Positions 28,319 to 40,001 are shown, counted from the stretch's first letter. The stretch is 64,000 nt of DNA from Parachryseolinea silvisoli (GCF_021190955.1 NZ_JAIOAO010000002.1:1612001-1676000); one strand, 5' to 3'. A program made the numbers and translations. The notes: generated by a model not told the origin, from the letters alone.

Positions 28319-30133
28319 TTACCGTCGTTGGAACTCGGGCGAACCTAGAATGATGCCAGCCACCTGCGATAGTCTATAGCGTTTTGGCGCAGCGCTGTCG
28401 GCGAGAATAGTCTCGTCCTCATCAGTATCCTCTATACTGCTCCTGCTGACAGTATTTCCGTGGGCGGCACTGTCGATCTTTTCATGTAAAGCAGGATCGT
28501 TGAGTAGTGGTGTTAGGCGGCGAATTGTTTCGTGTGTGTCGCGCGTGGGCAGGAGCAAGGTGCTATAGATCGCGAGGGCATCCGCTGCGCTTTCCGGTTC
28601 GTGCTGGTGATTGAGGGCGAGAAGATCGATCTTCACGCCGGGTATACGCCCGGCGGCCAGCGCCATGCCGAAGTTCATACGGTTTAGCAAAGCACCGGTA
28701 TTGATCCAGTACGCGGCCTTGTCGGGGAAACCCGTCGGTGCCTGGTAAAAGTATATCTTCTGGCCCATGCGCGTTACCCATTGAAACAAGGGGTATGGGT
28801 GTTGCACATCTGCATGCAAACTACGCAGAGCGCTGATGGTAAGCTCAAAGGGCGACTTCGTCTTTTCGCGCAAAGCATCTTTATTCCAGAATTCCGGCGA
28901 GGATACAAGCGTGATCAGCAGCGCCCGGATGTCGCCATGTGTCTGCTGGTATGTTTTGGCCAGTGCGTCGATTAATGCTGGTGGAGGTGTATCGCTGACG
29001 AAGCGAACGGCCAGTTTTCGTGCAATGAATTTCGCGGTAGAAGGATGGGCTGCCAGCATGGTTAATAGTTGCACGCCTTCTTCATAGCCGCCTCCCGCCG
29101 GGAATGTTTTGCCCAGGAAAACCTTTGCGCCGTCGTCGTGGCGGTTGGGCGTAAACAGGAAGTCGCTCGTATGAACACCACCACGTTTTTGAAGGGTAGC
29201 ATCATCGGGTAGTATGCGGCGCAGGCTATCACCTGCGTATACACCACGCGGATAGAGTGTCCAGCCCGTGAGGATGCGGGCGGCCTCGGTCACATCGGTT
29301 TGTGTATATCCCCCGTCTACACCCAGGGTGTGAAGCTCCATCACTTCGCGCGCGTAGTTTTCATTGAGTCCTTTGGGTCGCTTCGGCGTGGAAGATTGAC
29401 GCTTCGCGCGCTCGGTATTGACGCCGCTGCTACTCGCATTGTCGAGATATAACAGCATGGCGGGCGATTGCGCTGTTGCCAGTAATATGTCGTTGAAACG
29501 GCCTAAGGCATTTGGTCGGATGACATCTCGTTCGTATGCCGGAATATAAAGTGTACAAATTCCTTTCGTGAAGGACACATTAAAATGGTTAAACCAAAAG
29601 TCCGTCAATACTTCCTGCACCTGATTTTGCGTGTAAACCGCGCGCAAGATCTTTTGATTCACGAATTGCCGCACGAGTTCCTGTTCGGGGCGAAATCCTT
29701 TTTGCTGCCGGTATTTTTGCAGTGCGGCGCGATATTCCTTTTTGTCTTGCGTAGAATCGGCTGTAATGGCGCCGTCTTTTATAGCCATGCGCCGCAATAC
29801 GCCGTTCTTTATAAAGGTACGTGTGACTTCCTCCGTGCTAAGCGACAACGCGTCGTACGGAGTCAGACGTTGTTGTAATGTATCGTCGGGAAGAGTTGCC
29901 TGGAGCTGCAGGGCGAACCATTCCTCCAATCCCATACGGGCCACCTGATCAACCAGGCCCGGCGTTGCACCGTAGGTAAAGCGACTCACCAGGTGAGCAG
30001 CCGCCTGCTGCCGGGTGAGGCCCGCGGCTGCATACGGAAAATGGAAGGACCGGGTAGCCGTGACAACCGGTGTGTGAGCAGGCAGGACGAGTAGTCCGAG
30101 TACGATAAAAACCGTCAACTTTGTGTGTTTCAT
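28319..30133 (-). CDS. DUF1800 family exported protein
   Basis: A 604-residue protein. The start at 30133 (MKHTKLTVFIVLGLLVLPAHT) gives a signal peptide; an ATG 60 bases upstream is less likely. Family landmarks: AAHLVSRFTYGATPGLVDQV near the N terminus, VLTDFWFNHFNV, GLNENYAREVMELHTLGVDG, YTQTDVTEAARILTGWTLYP and FLGKTFPAGGGYEEG. Co-transcribed with the DUF1501 gene that follows. It is divergent from a small LytTR regulator gene. Function unknown; periplasmic or surface location is expected. Confidence 0.88.
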   Translation of the reverse strand: MKHTKLTVFIVLGLLVLPAHTPVVTATRSFHFPYAAAGLTRQQAAAHLVSRFTYGATPGLVDQVARMGLEEWFALQLQATLPDDTLQQRLTPYDALSLSTEEVTRTFIKNGVLRRMAIKDGAITADSTQDKKEYRAALQKYRQQKGFRPEQELVRQFVNQKILRAVYTQNQVQEVLTDFWFNHFNVSFTKGICTLYIPAYERDVIRPNALGRFNDILLATAQSPAMLLYLDNASSSGVNTERAKRQSSTPKRPKGLNENYAREVMELHTLGVDGGYTQTDVTEAARILTGWTLYPRGVYAGDSLRRILPDDATLQKRGGVHTSDFLFTPNRHDDGAKVFLGKTFPAGGGYEEGVQLLTMLAAHPSTAKFIARKLAVRFVSDTPPPALIDALAKTYQQTHGDIRALLITLVSSPEFWNKDALREKTKSPFELTISALRSLHADVQHPYPLFQWVTRMGQKIYFYQAPTGFPDKAAYWINTGALLNRMNFGMALAAGRIPGVKIDLLALNHQHEPESAADALAIYSTLLLPTRDTHETIRRLTPLLNDPALHEKIDSAAHGNTVSRSSIEDTDEDETILADSAAPKRYRLSQVAGIILGSPEFQRR

Positions 30134-30357
30134 AACGTCGTGATAAAAGGTCAAAATCCTCCTCTTACATCGTATTAGAGGCCCTGGGGGCATATCGGCA
30201 CATTAGACACGGCGGGGACAGAAAGGTTTAATGCGTTCTGGCTGATCCTCTTTTTTTATTAACTTTTTGTCAACGCTATCCAACGTTTTCGTAAACGCAT
30301 CCGTCTAACCTACAGTAGCCGTTCGGTTGTAGGGCGGGTGCGCTAACCCTTACCGCC

Positions 30358-30759
30358 ATGACCAGATTGGTTGAGAACATCCTGCCATGCCCGCAATTTT
30401 TAGAAGAAACTTCTCCGGGCTCACCATTTACCCGCAAGATCGGGTTTCCTGTGCGGGAAGGGTTTGTTTTTTTATCGGCCCACGAGATCACCTGGTGCCA
30501 GGCCAGCGGCGCATACTCCGTGATATATTATGGTGCCGGCAAAAAACTGCTGTTGTCCAAGAACCTGACGGAACTGGAGTCGTTACTCCATACAAACATC
30601 TTTTTTCGGGTTCACCACTCTGCCATCATCAACCTCTACAAAGTCAGCCGCTACTTCCGGGGCAAGGGTGGTGAGGTGGAAATGGAAGACGGCAGCCTGG
30701 TAGCGGTATCGGCACAAAAGAAAAAACTTTTACTCGAACGTTATACACTTCCGGCCTAG
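30358..30759 (+). CDS. Stand-alone LytTR DNA-binding protein
   Basis: A 133-residue protein with only a LytTR DNA-binding domain (about 30-130): FVFLSAHEITWCQASGAYSV, LLSKNLTELESLL, FFRVHHSAIINLYKVSRYFR. There is no receiver domain, unlike typical AlgR/LytR response regulators. It is divergent from the DUF1800/DUF1501 pair, 224 bases from that start, so it may regulate those genes or itself. Its stop codon shares the CTAG palindrome with the stop of the convergent aminotransferase gene. Confidence 0.85.
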   Translation: MTRLVENILPCPQFLEETSPGSPFTRKIGFPVREGFVFLSAHEITWCQASGAYSVIYYGAGKKLLLSKNLTELESLLHTNIFFRVHHSAIINLYKVSRYFRGKGGEVEMEDGSLVAVSAQKKKLLLERYTLPA

Positions 30760-31898
30760 TGCTGCCCTGCTAAGAATGCTTTTATCGCCGAACAAATAAA
30801 GGTCACCTCATCCTCCTGCATGGTAGGATGGATGGGCAAGGAAAGCATGTGTGCATGGATGTGTTCTGCCACCGGGAAGGTGTTGCTATTATATGCCTGG
30901 TATGCTTTCTGCCGGGGTAACAGCAAGGGATAATATAAGGCTGCCGGAATGCCGTGCGCTACCAGGTGTGCCTGGAGGGCATCGCGATGTTTTGTTTGAA
31001 TAGTATATTGATGAAAAACATGCGTTGAGTGTTCACTGCGGGCCGGTATTTGTAAACCAGCGATAGTACCAAGCTGCCTGTCGTAAAAGGCCGCGATGTC
31101 GTTTCGTTTATAAATTTCCTGCTGAAGGTATTTAAGTTTCACCTGAAGGATAGCGGCCTGTAAGGTATCAAGGCGGCTGTTGACGCCCACAAGCTCGTGG
31201 TGATATTTTAGACGCTGGCCGTGATTGGCAATCATACGCATCTTTTCGGCATACCGGGCGTCGTTGGTAAAAATGGCGCCGCCGTCGCCGTAACATCCCA
31301 GGCTTTTGGTGGGGAAGAATGATGTTGTGCCCATGGTACCCATGGTGCCGGCCAGTTGTTGGCGACCGTCCGGGAAAGTATAGACGGCGCCAAGGGCTTG
31401 GGCAGTGTCCTCGATGACAAACAGATTATGCCGCGCGGCGATCGTGAGGATGGTTTCCATGTTAGCACACTGCCCGTAGAGGTGCACCGGCACGATGGCC
31501 CTGGTCTTTGGTGTGATATACAGGTGCAGCCGGCGATCGTCCAACAGGAACGTATGCGGATCGATGTCGGCAAAGACGGGTGTGATGTGGAGCAGTGCCA
31601 GCACCTCTGCCGTCGCAACATACGTATTGACCGGAACGATGACTTCGTCGCCCGGCGCTAATCCCAGGGCCATCATGGCAATCTGTAGCGCATCGGTACC
31701 GTTGCCACACGATATAACGGCAGCGGCGCCGGTGTATTCTTGTAAGGCCTGTTCGAAGGAGAAGACCTGTGGTCCCTGAATAAACGCAGCAGCGGTGAGC
31801 ACCTCCCGGATGGCTGTGTCGATTTCTTCCTGGTATAAATGATATTGCGCGGCGAGATCGACGATGCGAATTTTGCGTGAGAAATGGTGGGATGTCAT
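30756..31898 (-). CDS. DegT/DnrJ/EryC1 family sugar aminotransferase
   Basis: A PLP enzyme of 380 residues that transaminates keto-sugar nucleotides for surface polysaccharides. The PLP lysine is in SFFPTKSLGCYGDGGAIFTN; also seen are VISCGNGTDALQIAMMALGL near residue 58 and VIEDTAQALGAVY. It starts inside the last four bases of the Gfo/Idh gene upstream (ATGA overlap at 31895-31898), so the two are translationally coupled and likely act in sequence: dehydrogenase, then aminotransferase. The sugar product is not predictable. Confidence 0.92.
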   Translation of the reverse strand: MTSHHFSRKIRIVDLAAQYHLYQEEIDTAIREVLTAAAFIQGPQVFSFEQALQEYTGAAAVISCGNGTDALQIAMMALGLAPGDEVIVPVNTYVATAEVLALLHITPVFADIDPHTFLLDDRRLHLYITPKTRAIVPVHLYGQCANMETILTIAARHNLFVIEDTAQALGAVYTFPDGRQQLAGTMGTMGTTSFFPTKSLGCYGDGGAIFTNDARYAEKMRMIANHGQRLKYHHELVGVNSRLDTLQAAILQVKLKYLQQEIYKRNDIAAFYDRQLGTIAGLQIPARSEHSTHVFHQYTIQTKHRDALQAHLVAHGIPAALYYPLLLPRQKAYQAYNSNTFPVAEHIHAHMLSLPIHPTMQEDEVTFICSAIKAFLAGQH

Positions 31899-32941
31899 CG
31901 GTGTGTTGGTTGGGTCATGACGGCACTCTTATAGATTTTTTCAATGATCTCGACAGTCTTCAGGCCCTCGTAACAATTGGTCAGGATCGAACCATTGTGC
32001 CGCAATACATCGACAATGTTATCGTAGACCAGGTTGTGGTTGGACATCGAGCCCCGGTATTTTCCATAGTCGTTGGCGGGATTGCCGGCAGCCACATCGG
32101 GAATGGTATAGCCCTGGATCTTTTGATAGTCGACCGTATTCAGGTATTGGCCGCCAATCTTTACTGTGCCCTTCTCCCCGAAAAGCGTCAATGACCCTTC
32201 CATATTTTCCTGGTAGGCATTGATCGTAAAGTGAATGGTGCCGAGGACGCCATTGTGAAATTTTAGAATGACAACACCGCTATCCTCAAACTCGATCGTG
32301 TTTTGGTGCTCGAAGTTTCCAGCCAGGGCATGCACCTCGCGGATGTCGCCGACCAGCCAATACAACAAGTCGATGAAGTGGCTGAACTGGGTATAGAGTG
32401 TACCACCATCCAATGCCAGCGTACCCTTCCAGTCAGAGGAAGAATAATATTCCTGGTCACGGTTCCAAAAGCAATTCAATTGCACAGTATACAGGCGACC
32501 GAGTCTGCCCTCTTCGATAAGCTTCTTAATGGCCGCTACCGGCGGGTTAAGACGGTTTTGCTTGACGATAAACAACCTCCGGTTGGCACGCTCTGCCTGC
32601 TGGATCATTTCGCCACAATCCTGAGTAGATAAAGCCATCGGCTTTTCGCAGAGTACATTGACGCCGGCGCGCAAAGCCTGGATGGAATGGCGTGCATGCA
32701 GTCCGTTGGGTGTACAAATGGCGACCAGGTCGATATTTTTCTCTTGCTCCAGCAAGTTGTCAAGCGAATCATACGCGGTGGCGCGGCAAGTGGTGGCAAG
32801 CGTAGCGGCTTTGTCGGCGTCGACGTCGCACACCGCTTTTAGTACGCCGTATTTTTGCATTTGCACGGCGTGGCGCAAACCTATACGGCCGCAGCCGGCA
32901 AGGGCAAAATGGAGTGGCTTATCAGGACTTGTTGTTTCCAT
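31895..32941 (-). CDS. Gfo/Idh/MocA family sugar dehydrogenase
   Basis: A 348-residue NAD(P)-dependent oxidoreductase. The Rossmann motif is FALAGCGRIGLRHAVQMQKYG at the N terminus and the catalytic lysine lies in LCEKPMALS. Middle part: LNCFWNRDQEYYSSSDWKG and DGGTLYTQFSHFIDLLYWL, the usual substrate-domain wording with Asp and His. Paired with the aminotransferase, it may form a 3-oxo sugar nucleotide intermediate, as in WlbA/WlbE-type pathways (inference). It overlaps the preceding glycosyltransferase gene by 20 bases. Confidence 0.9.
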   Translation of the reverse strand: METTSPDKPLHFALAGCGRIGLRHAVQMQKYGVLKAVCDVDADKAATLATTCRATAYDSLDNLLEQEKNIDLVAICTPNGLHARHSIQALRAGVNVLCEKPMALSTQDCGEMIQQAERANRRLFIVKQNRLNPPVAAIKKLIEEGRLGRLYTVQLNCFWNRDQEYYSSSDWKGTLALDGGTLYTQFSHFIDLLYWLVGDIREVHALAGNFEHQNTIEFEDSGVVILKFHNGVLGTIHFTINAYQENMEGSLTLFGEKGTVKIGGQYLNTVDYQKIQGYTIPDVAAGNPANDYGKYRGSMSNHNLVYDNIVDVLRHNGSILTNCYEGLKTVEIIEKIYKSAVMTQPTHR

Positions 32942-34256
32942 GGGCGGATGGGGTCGGTACGTGTGTATTCAGCAGCTCGGCCAGTGCTGCCGTCAGGTTT
33001 CTTCGCGAAAATTGAGCGATGGACGATGATGCTTCGAAGGGCTCATGTTGTTGAAAAGCCAGAAAGCGCTCGCGGAAATAATGCAGTAAAGCATCCTGAT
33101 CCGTATAGCCCACAGTTTTGCCGGCCTTTAGGGATCGTATCACATTGGCCGTATCGCCATGTACCGGCCCGATCGAAAGGATAGGACGCCGCGCAGCCAG
33201 GTACTCGAACAATTTCCCCGGTAGAAATCCGGCGTCGATAGCACAGTCGTGTATCGGAAGGTATAACAGCTGTGCACGCTGGAGGATCTTCGGCACAGCA
33301 ATATGCGGCACATACTGTTCCAGGTACGTGTTGCCGGTTAATATAGGGGGAATAGATTCCAGGATCGTCGCATCGACTTTCCCATACAGACGTATTTCCA
33401 GTGTTTCGTGAAAAGCTTTGTCTTGTTGGGCAAAGGCGGCCAGAGCTTGCCAGAAGATCCGGTGGTCGCGTGCGCCACCCAGCATGCCCATGTGTACAAT
33501 GGTAAACCGCGCGTCGGGCGCCGGCCGTTTGTGGAGGAAGTTCTCTTCGTCAAAACCATTGGTAATGACATGGACCTTTCTATGAGAAATCCCTTCGAGC
33601 ATCTTTTGCAAAAAAGGGCTTACGGTAATCACACTATCGGCTTGCGTCAGGATGCGGTACTCCAACCGTTGATGCAGTCTTCGTGCCGCGGCGGTCAGGG
33701 CAAGCTTGTCGAAATAATCGATGCCCGTCCACGGATCGCGAAAGTCTGCCAACCAGGGGATCGAGAATTTCTTACTGACCTTGCTGGCGATGAGATGTAC
33801 CGTGTGCGGTGGTCCGGTGCTGATAATAGCGTCTATCTTTTTCTGTTGGAGGAATGTGTTCAGACGGCGCGTGGCGGGTATCAACCACCCGATGCGCGCA
33901 TCGGGTATAAAAAGATTACTTCTAACCCAGAAGAGCAAGCGGCTCACGAGTCCCTTCTTTTGCCGGTTGTGAAAGAAGTTGGCGTTAACGGGTTGTTTGT
34001 TGCCGGTGAGGGCGCGAAAGAGTGCGTAAGGCTCGCGCGTGGGGGCTGTGACTACTTGTATATGTTCGGGGATGTCGCCGATCAGGGTCTGGTCACGCAG
34101 GGGGTATTCGCCGTTGCTAACAGTAAAAATGATGGGCTCCCAGCCGAACTCGCGCAGATATTTGGTAAATTTTATCGGGCGCTGCACACCCGATCCACCG
34201 GCCGGTGGCCAGTAATAGGTAATTAGCAATACACGTTTTTTTCGTTCTGCGCTCAT
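32922..34256 (-). CDS. Glycosyltransferase family 4-like protein
   Basis: A 444-residue GT-B glycosyltransferase. N-terminal domain: VLLITYYWPPAGGSGVQRPIK followed by FTKYLREFGWEPIIFTV; middle: IPWLADFRDPWTGIDYFD; C-terminal domain: VITNGFDEENFL, IVHMGMLGGARDH and FLPGKLFEYLAARRPILSIG with the acidic nucleotide-sugar contact region. It is the first gene of a three-gene surface-polysaccharide operon (with the Gfo/Idh and DegT genes downstream). Donor and acceptor are unknown. Confidence 0.88.
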   Translation of the reverse strand: MSAERKKRVLLITYYWPPAGGSGVQRPIKFTKYLREFGWEPIIFTVSNGEYPLRDQTLIGDIPEHIQVVTAPTREPYALFRALTGNKQPVNANFFHNRQKKGLVSRLLFWVRSNLFIPDARIGWLIPATRRLNTFLQQKKIDAIISTGPPHTVHLIASKVSKKFSIPWLADFRDPWTGIDYFDKLALTAAARRLHQRLEYRILTQADSVITVSPFLQKMLEGISHRKVHVITNGFDEENFLHKRPAPDARFTIVHMGMLGGARDHRIFWQALAAFAQQDKAFHETLEIRLYGKVDATILESIPPILTGNTYLEQYVPHIAVPKILQRAQLLYLPIHDCAIDAGFLPGKLFEYLAARRPILSIGPVHGDTANVIRSLKAGKTVGYTDQDALLHYFRERFLAFQQHEPFEASSSIAQFSRRNLTAALAELLNTHVPTPSAHGNNKS

Positions 34257-34488
34257 CGCTGCAAACTCAGGTTCAAGCCCTGGTATTTAGTGTCGGGACC
34301 AAGATAGTGACTACCGGGAGGGAAGAAATGTATGATTTACGGATGCGCTTTCTGGGTTTGCGGGTAGGATATTAAATGTTTTAAAAAAAATTCCGGGTGC
34401 GTTAAACCTTTTCCAGTGGAGGGTTTCTAAGCTACGGAAATCACAAAAACGAAAACCATTTACCATTATTCCTTAAATACAAGTAACT

Positions 34489-35232
34489 ATGAAAACTTTG
34501 AAAGCGACGTTTTTAGCATGTTTAGTACTGGCAGCCGGTGCATGTAAAGATGACGATGAAAAAGAGGCAGTTTCAAACGATGAAGCAGCGGAGATGATAG
34601 CATCTTCTTTGGCAGAAAGCTCTTCGGGCTTTGCGGCGGTGGCAGACGAGTCGGCGACCGTTACCGACGGCGTAATGGACGTATACAACGGGGGCCGCAC
34701 AACTTCCTGTGGTTATGAATACGAACAGACATTTACGCGAACAAATCCCTCGAATGCGTCCGTAACGTATGAATTTGTATATACATACCACTATTTGCTG
34801 AGCTGCGAAAATGATGCTCCCAAAAGCATGGAAGTAAATGTAACATACAACGGCGAATTTGATGGCCCACGCATTTCATCGGCACACGAAGGGTCGGCAG
34901 ATATCACCATCACTAAACTTGAAAATACGTCGGCTACCTATAGCATCGATGCCGACTATCAGTGGAACGGCTCTTCCCAATCAAAAATCCGGAATCGGAA
35001 CACAACGTCAAGCAGCGTAGAGATCACACTCGACGATGTAGTAGTAGACAAAGAGGCACACGAGATCCTTAGCGGCAGCGCGTCGGCAACAATTACAGGC
35101 ACAGTGACCGGCAAGGGCTCATTTACCTACACGGGGACCATTGTTTTCAATGGCAACCACATGGCCGAGCTGACAGTAAAGGGAATTAAATATTTAGTTA
35201 ACCTGGCCACAGGCAGTGTAACAGCCGCATAA
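34489..35232 (+). CDS. Hypothetical lipoprotein
   Basis: A 247-residue lipoprotein (signal MKTLKATFLACLVLAAGAC, Cys in lipobox) followed by an acidic stretch KDDDEKEAVSNDE. The rest is rich in Thr/Ser and beta-prone, with two further Cys in TSCGYEYEQTF and LLSCENDAP that could form a disulphide. I recognise no family. The next gene's open frame starts in its TAA stop (TAATGA), suggesting co-transcription with the Spy-like gene. Confidence 0.75.
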   Translation: MKTLKATFLACLVLAAGACKDDDEKEAVSNDEAAEMIASSLAESSSGFAAVADESATVTDGVMDVYNGGRTTSCGYEYEQTFTRTNPSNASVTYEFVYTYHYLLSCENDAPKSMEVNVTYNGEFDGPRISSAHEGSADITITKLENTSATYSIDADYQWNGSSQSKIRNRNTTSSSVEITLDDVVVDKEAHEILSGSASATITGTVTGKGSFTYTGTIVFNGNHMAELTVKGIKYLVNLATGSVTAA

Positions 35233-35258
35233 TGATAACGAGTATAAACTATAATGAA

Positions 35259-35648
35259 ATGAAAGTGATGAAGATTTTAATGTTACTGGTGGTATTAATC
35301 GCTGCTAGTTTCGGGCAGCAAGCCACAGCGCAAACAGCAGAACGGACACCCCTCACAGCCGAAGAGCGGGCGCAGAAGTGGACAGACTGGATGAAGAAGG
35401 AGTTGACGCTCACGGCAGAGCAAGAGCCGAAGGTACATGCCATCAACGTAAAGTATGCGGACCAGATGGACGACATCAAGGGCGAAGAAGGCGACCGTCG
35501 GAGTAAGTTTAAGGAAGCACGCGAGACTGATAAAGCAAAAGATGAGGAACTGAAAGCCGTGCTGACACCCGAGCAGTTTACAAAGTATACCGAGAAGAAA
35601 CAGGAACGAAGGCAGAAGATGCGCGAAAATCGGAAGCGCGGCGGTTAA
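35259..35648 (+). CDS. Small exported Spy/LTXXQ-like protein
   Basis: About 129 residues from the ATG at 35259 (MKVMKILMLLVVLIAASFGQQATAQ as signal peptide); an in-frame ATG at 35232 overlaps the previous stop. The mature part is highly charged and helical, with LTAEQEPKVHAINVKYADQM and VLTPEQFTKYTEKKQE, two LTxxQ-like repeats as in the periplasmic chaperone-like Spy/CpxP group. Follows the lipoprotein gene and ends at a good terminator. Confidence 0.72.
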   Translation: MKVMKILMLLVVLIAASFGQQATAQTAERTPLTAEERAQKWTDWMKKELTLTAEQEPKVHAINVKYADQMDDIKGEEGDRRSKFKEARETDKAKDEELKAVLTPEQFTKYTEKKQERRQKMRENRKRGG

Positions 35649-35657
35649 GTAAACGAC

Positions 35658-35690
35658 AAAATCCGGTGTCCAGAGGACTCCGGATTTTTA
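35658..35690 (+). terminator. Intrinsic terminator after the Spy-like gene
   Basis: Stem of 13 bp with one T-T mismatch (outer arms 35658-35666 and 35680-35688, inner GTCC/GGAC), followed by T residues. It separates this unit from the thiamine riboswitch. Confidence 0.8.
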
Positions 35691-35844
35691 CTTTTTAGCG
35701 TGATAGCGGGCTGTGCCGATGTATAAAATCGGAGTATTATGAGTGTTTTATGTAATTATGAGTCAGCGTTTTAGGGGTTTTGCTTCGCGGCCGTCCATCA
35801 GATTCTTTTTGGCAATCTCAAATAAACTCCTAACCTTTGTTACG

Positions 35845-35920
35845 CTTTAGGGGTGCCATAGTGCTGAGATAATACCCTACGAACCTGATGCAGCTAGTAC
35901 TGCCGAAGGGAAAAGTAAAG
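35845..35920 (+). promoter_or_regulatory. TPP (THI-box) riboswitch
   Basis: The conserved thiamine pyrophosphate aptamer is readable: GGGGTGCC at 35850-35857, CTGAGAT at 35864-35870, ACCCTAC, GAACCTGATGCAG at 35881-35893 and TAGTACTGCCGAAGGGAA at 35895-35912, closed by CTTTA/TAAAG. It lies 85 bases before thiS. A hairpin (arms 35970-35976 and 35994-36000) ends four bases before the thiS start codon and could be the translation-control part, hiding the start region; this last point is inference. Confidence 0.95.
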
Positions 35921-36004
35921 ATTGACCGCGTGCATTTTTAGTCTGTTATTGTTCGAGCGCGCTTATCGTCATTCCTAAAGCAATACGCTATTCAGGAATG
36001 CGAC

Positions 36005-38025
<2,021 letters not shown>

Positions 38026-38030
38026 CAGAT

Positions 38031-38636
38031 ATGGTGGTCGTTGTTTCAAGTCCCGCGCCGGTACCACAGGAAGCCGAATGCTTCAACCGCCTCTTTGAGG
38101 CGGGACTGGAGGTTCTGCATATGCGTAAACCGGAAGCCGGTGCGGAAGTATTCAACGACCTGCTCCGAGGGATAGACCCTCGCTACTATGCCCGGTTATC
38201 ATGGCACCATCAGCATACCGTAGGAGAGGCCTGGGGCATGCAGCGGATACATTTGACATCGGTCGTGCGGCAGCAGACATCGATCGCACAGCTTGATCGC
38301 TGGAAGGCGGCGGGCCGGACACTATCGACGTCGATTCATACGCAGGAAGAATATACAGCGCTTCCTTCCGCGATAGACTATGCGTTGCTGGGCCCGGTAT
38401 TCCCGAGCATCTCCAAGCCCGGCTACCAATCTGCGTCACCGTTGCGTGCGCCGATGCGGGGCTCACAGGCGGCGAAGCTGATTGCGATCGGTGGTATGGA
38501 GCCCCATCGTTGTCAGGCGGTATATGCGTTAGGCTTTGACGGCATTGCCGTATTGGGATCGATCTGGCAACAGGGTGACCCCGTGGAGAATTTTAAACAA
38601 GTGCAGGAAGCATGGTATACACACGCCCCATCGTAG
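38031..38636 (+). CDS. ThiE/TenI-like protein (divergent paralogue)
   Basis: A 201-residue TIM-barrel protein of the thiamine phosphate synthase/TenI superfamily. It keeps LLGPVFPSISKPGY and AIGGM near the C terminus. It lacks the canonical ThiE substrate motifs: the first reads VLHMRKP where ThiE has QLRxK, and no NDxxxxA sequence is present. A true ThiE lies two genes downstream. A thiazole tautomerase role like B. subtilis TenI is the best guess, as an inference. It overlaps thiD by 25 bases. Confidence 0.75.
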   Translation: MVVVVSSPAPVPQEAECFNRLFEAGLEVLHMRKPEAGAEVFNDLLRGIDPRYYARLSWHHQHTVGEAWGMQRIHLTSVVRQQTSIAQLDRWKAAGRTLSTSIHTQEEYTALPSAIDYALLGPVFPSISKPGYQSASPLRAPMRGSQAAKLIAIGGMEPHRCQAVYALGFDGIAVLGSIWQQGDPVENFKQVQEAWYTHAPS

Positions 38637-39364
38637 TGAGCATAGCGGGTATGGATCCCACCGGCGGTGCCGGCTTACTGGCCGACGTAAAGACCTGTGA
38701 GCAACACCGGTGCCTGGGCTTTGGTGTCGTGTCCGCACTGACGATACAGACGGAAGATACTTTTTACCGGGCAGACTGGTTGCCGTTGGAGGCGATCATC
38801 GATCAGGCCGCGCCCCTGTTTTCGCAGTATACAGTTGCCGTGGTCAAGATCGGAATCGTTGAGAGCTTTGCAGTGCTGGACAGCCTGGTGCAGTGGATTA
38901 ACAAACAGCGTCCCGGCATCCGGATTATTTGGGACCCTGTGCTGGCCGCTTCTGCAGGATTCAGGTTTGTGGAGCGTGTGGACCCGGCAATGCTTCAGCA
39001 AGTATTGCGGCACATCTACCTGATCACGCCGAATGCTCCGGAGGCAAGACAGCTGGCAGGTATTGACGATGCGCAGGAAGCCGCGCACCGCCTGGCAAGT
39101 GACTGCCGGGTATACCTGAAGGGCGGCCACCTGACCGGGAACACCGGCACGGACTACGTGCACGAAGCGGGAACAGTAACATCGCTCCCGCCGGGCATAC
39201 AGCGTGTATGGCCCAAGCACGGTTCCGGATGTATTCTGTCTTCGGCCGTGGCGTCGCGCCTGGCAGGGGGGGAGTCCTTGATGCAGGCTTGTGTCGGTGC
39301 CAAGGGTTATATAGAACGTATTTTAGTCAGCAACGAAAACCTACTCGCGTATCACCATGTTTAG
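38612..39364 (+). CDS. thiD: Hydroxymethylpyrimidine/phosphomethylpyrimidine kinase
   Basis: Phosphorylates HMP and HMP-phosphate. It has 250 residues with SIAGMDPTGGAGLLADVKT at the N terminus, VKIGIVES, WDPVLAASAG, LITPNAPEARQLAG, and the ATP/anion-hole motif KHGSGCILSSAVAS. It overlaps the preceding TenI-like gene by 25 bases and the next, thiE, by 8 bases, a tightly packed operon. Both phosphorylation steps are typical of ThiD rather than PdxK. Confidence 0.94.
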   Translation: MVYTRPIVVSIAGMDPTGGAGLLADVKTCEQHRCLGFGVVSALTIQTEDTFYRADWLPLEAIIDQAAPLFSQYTVAVVKIGIVESFAVLDSLVQWINKQRPGIRIIWDPVLAASAGFRFVERVDPAMLQQVLRHIYLITPNAPEARQLAGIDDAQEAAHRLASDCRVYLKGGHLTGNTGTDYVHEAGTVTSLPPGIQRVWPKHGSGCILSSAVASRLAGGESLMQACVGAKGYIERILVSNENLLAYHHV

Positions 39365-40001
39365 TAGAGTTCAATACATATCGCAAGGCACAACGCCGCT
39401 TGAGCAGCGGCAAAATATCCACGCCGCGCTGGATGCAGGCTGTACCTGGATCCAACTACGCTTCAAAGGGCAGGAAGAAGCGGTTGTTCGTTCCGTAGCG
39501 GAAACCGTTCGCACGTTGTGCGCTGAGTATAAAGCCTTCCTTATTGTCAACGACCATGCGCGCATAGCGTTGGAGACAGAAGCTCACGGTGTACACCTGG
39601 GGCTACAAGATATGCCCGTGGCGGAAGCGCGTGCGATCGTAGGCAGCACACGCCTGATCGGAGGTACCGCCAATACATTGGACGACCTCCACCAGCGCAT
39701 CGCCGAAGGCTGCGATTATATCGGTCTGGGACCCTTTCGGTTCACAGCGACAAAAGCGAAGCTTAGCCCCATGCTTGGATTGGAAGGATATGCTACGCTT
39801 TTAACGGCCTTGCAACGGGGCGATATAACCATTCCTGTATATGCCATTGGCGGCATCACGCTGGAAGATGTACCAGCCTTGCGTGAGACAGGCGTATATG
39901 GCGTGGCGCTCTCAGGAGCCATCACACATGCCGCGGATAAAAGACAGACAGTCGATCAGCTAAAAGAAATACTTTATGCAGCCACTACACATAGCCGGTA
40001 A
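39357..40001 (+). CDS. thiE: Thiamine phosphate synthase
   Basis: Joins HMP pyrophosphate and thiazole phosphate into thiamine phosphate. A 214-residue TIM barrel with all usual motifs: [57 protein letters not shown] and [11 protein letters not shown]. This is the complete ThiE of the cluster, in contrast to the divergent copy at 38031-38636. It overlaps thiG by 26 bases. Confidence 0.94.
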   Translation: MFSRVQYISQGTTPLEQRQNIHAALDAGCTWIQLRFKGQEEAVVRSVAETVRTLCAEYKAFLIVNDHARIALETEAHGVHLGLQDMPVAEARAIVGSTRLIGGTANTLDDLHQRIAEGCDYIGLGPFRFTATKAKLSPMLGLEGYATLLTALQRGDITIPVYAIGGITLEDVPALRETGVYGVALSGAITHAADKRQTVDQLKEILYAATTHSR

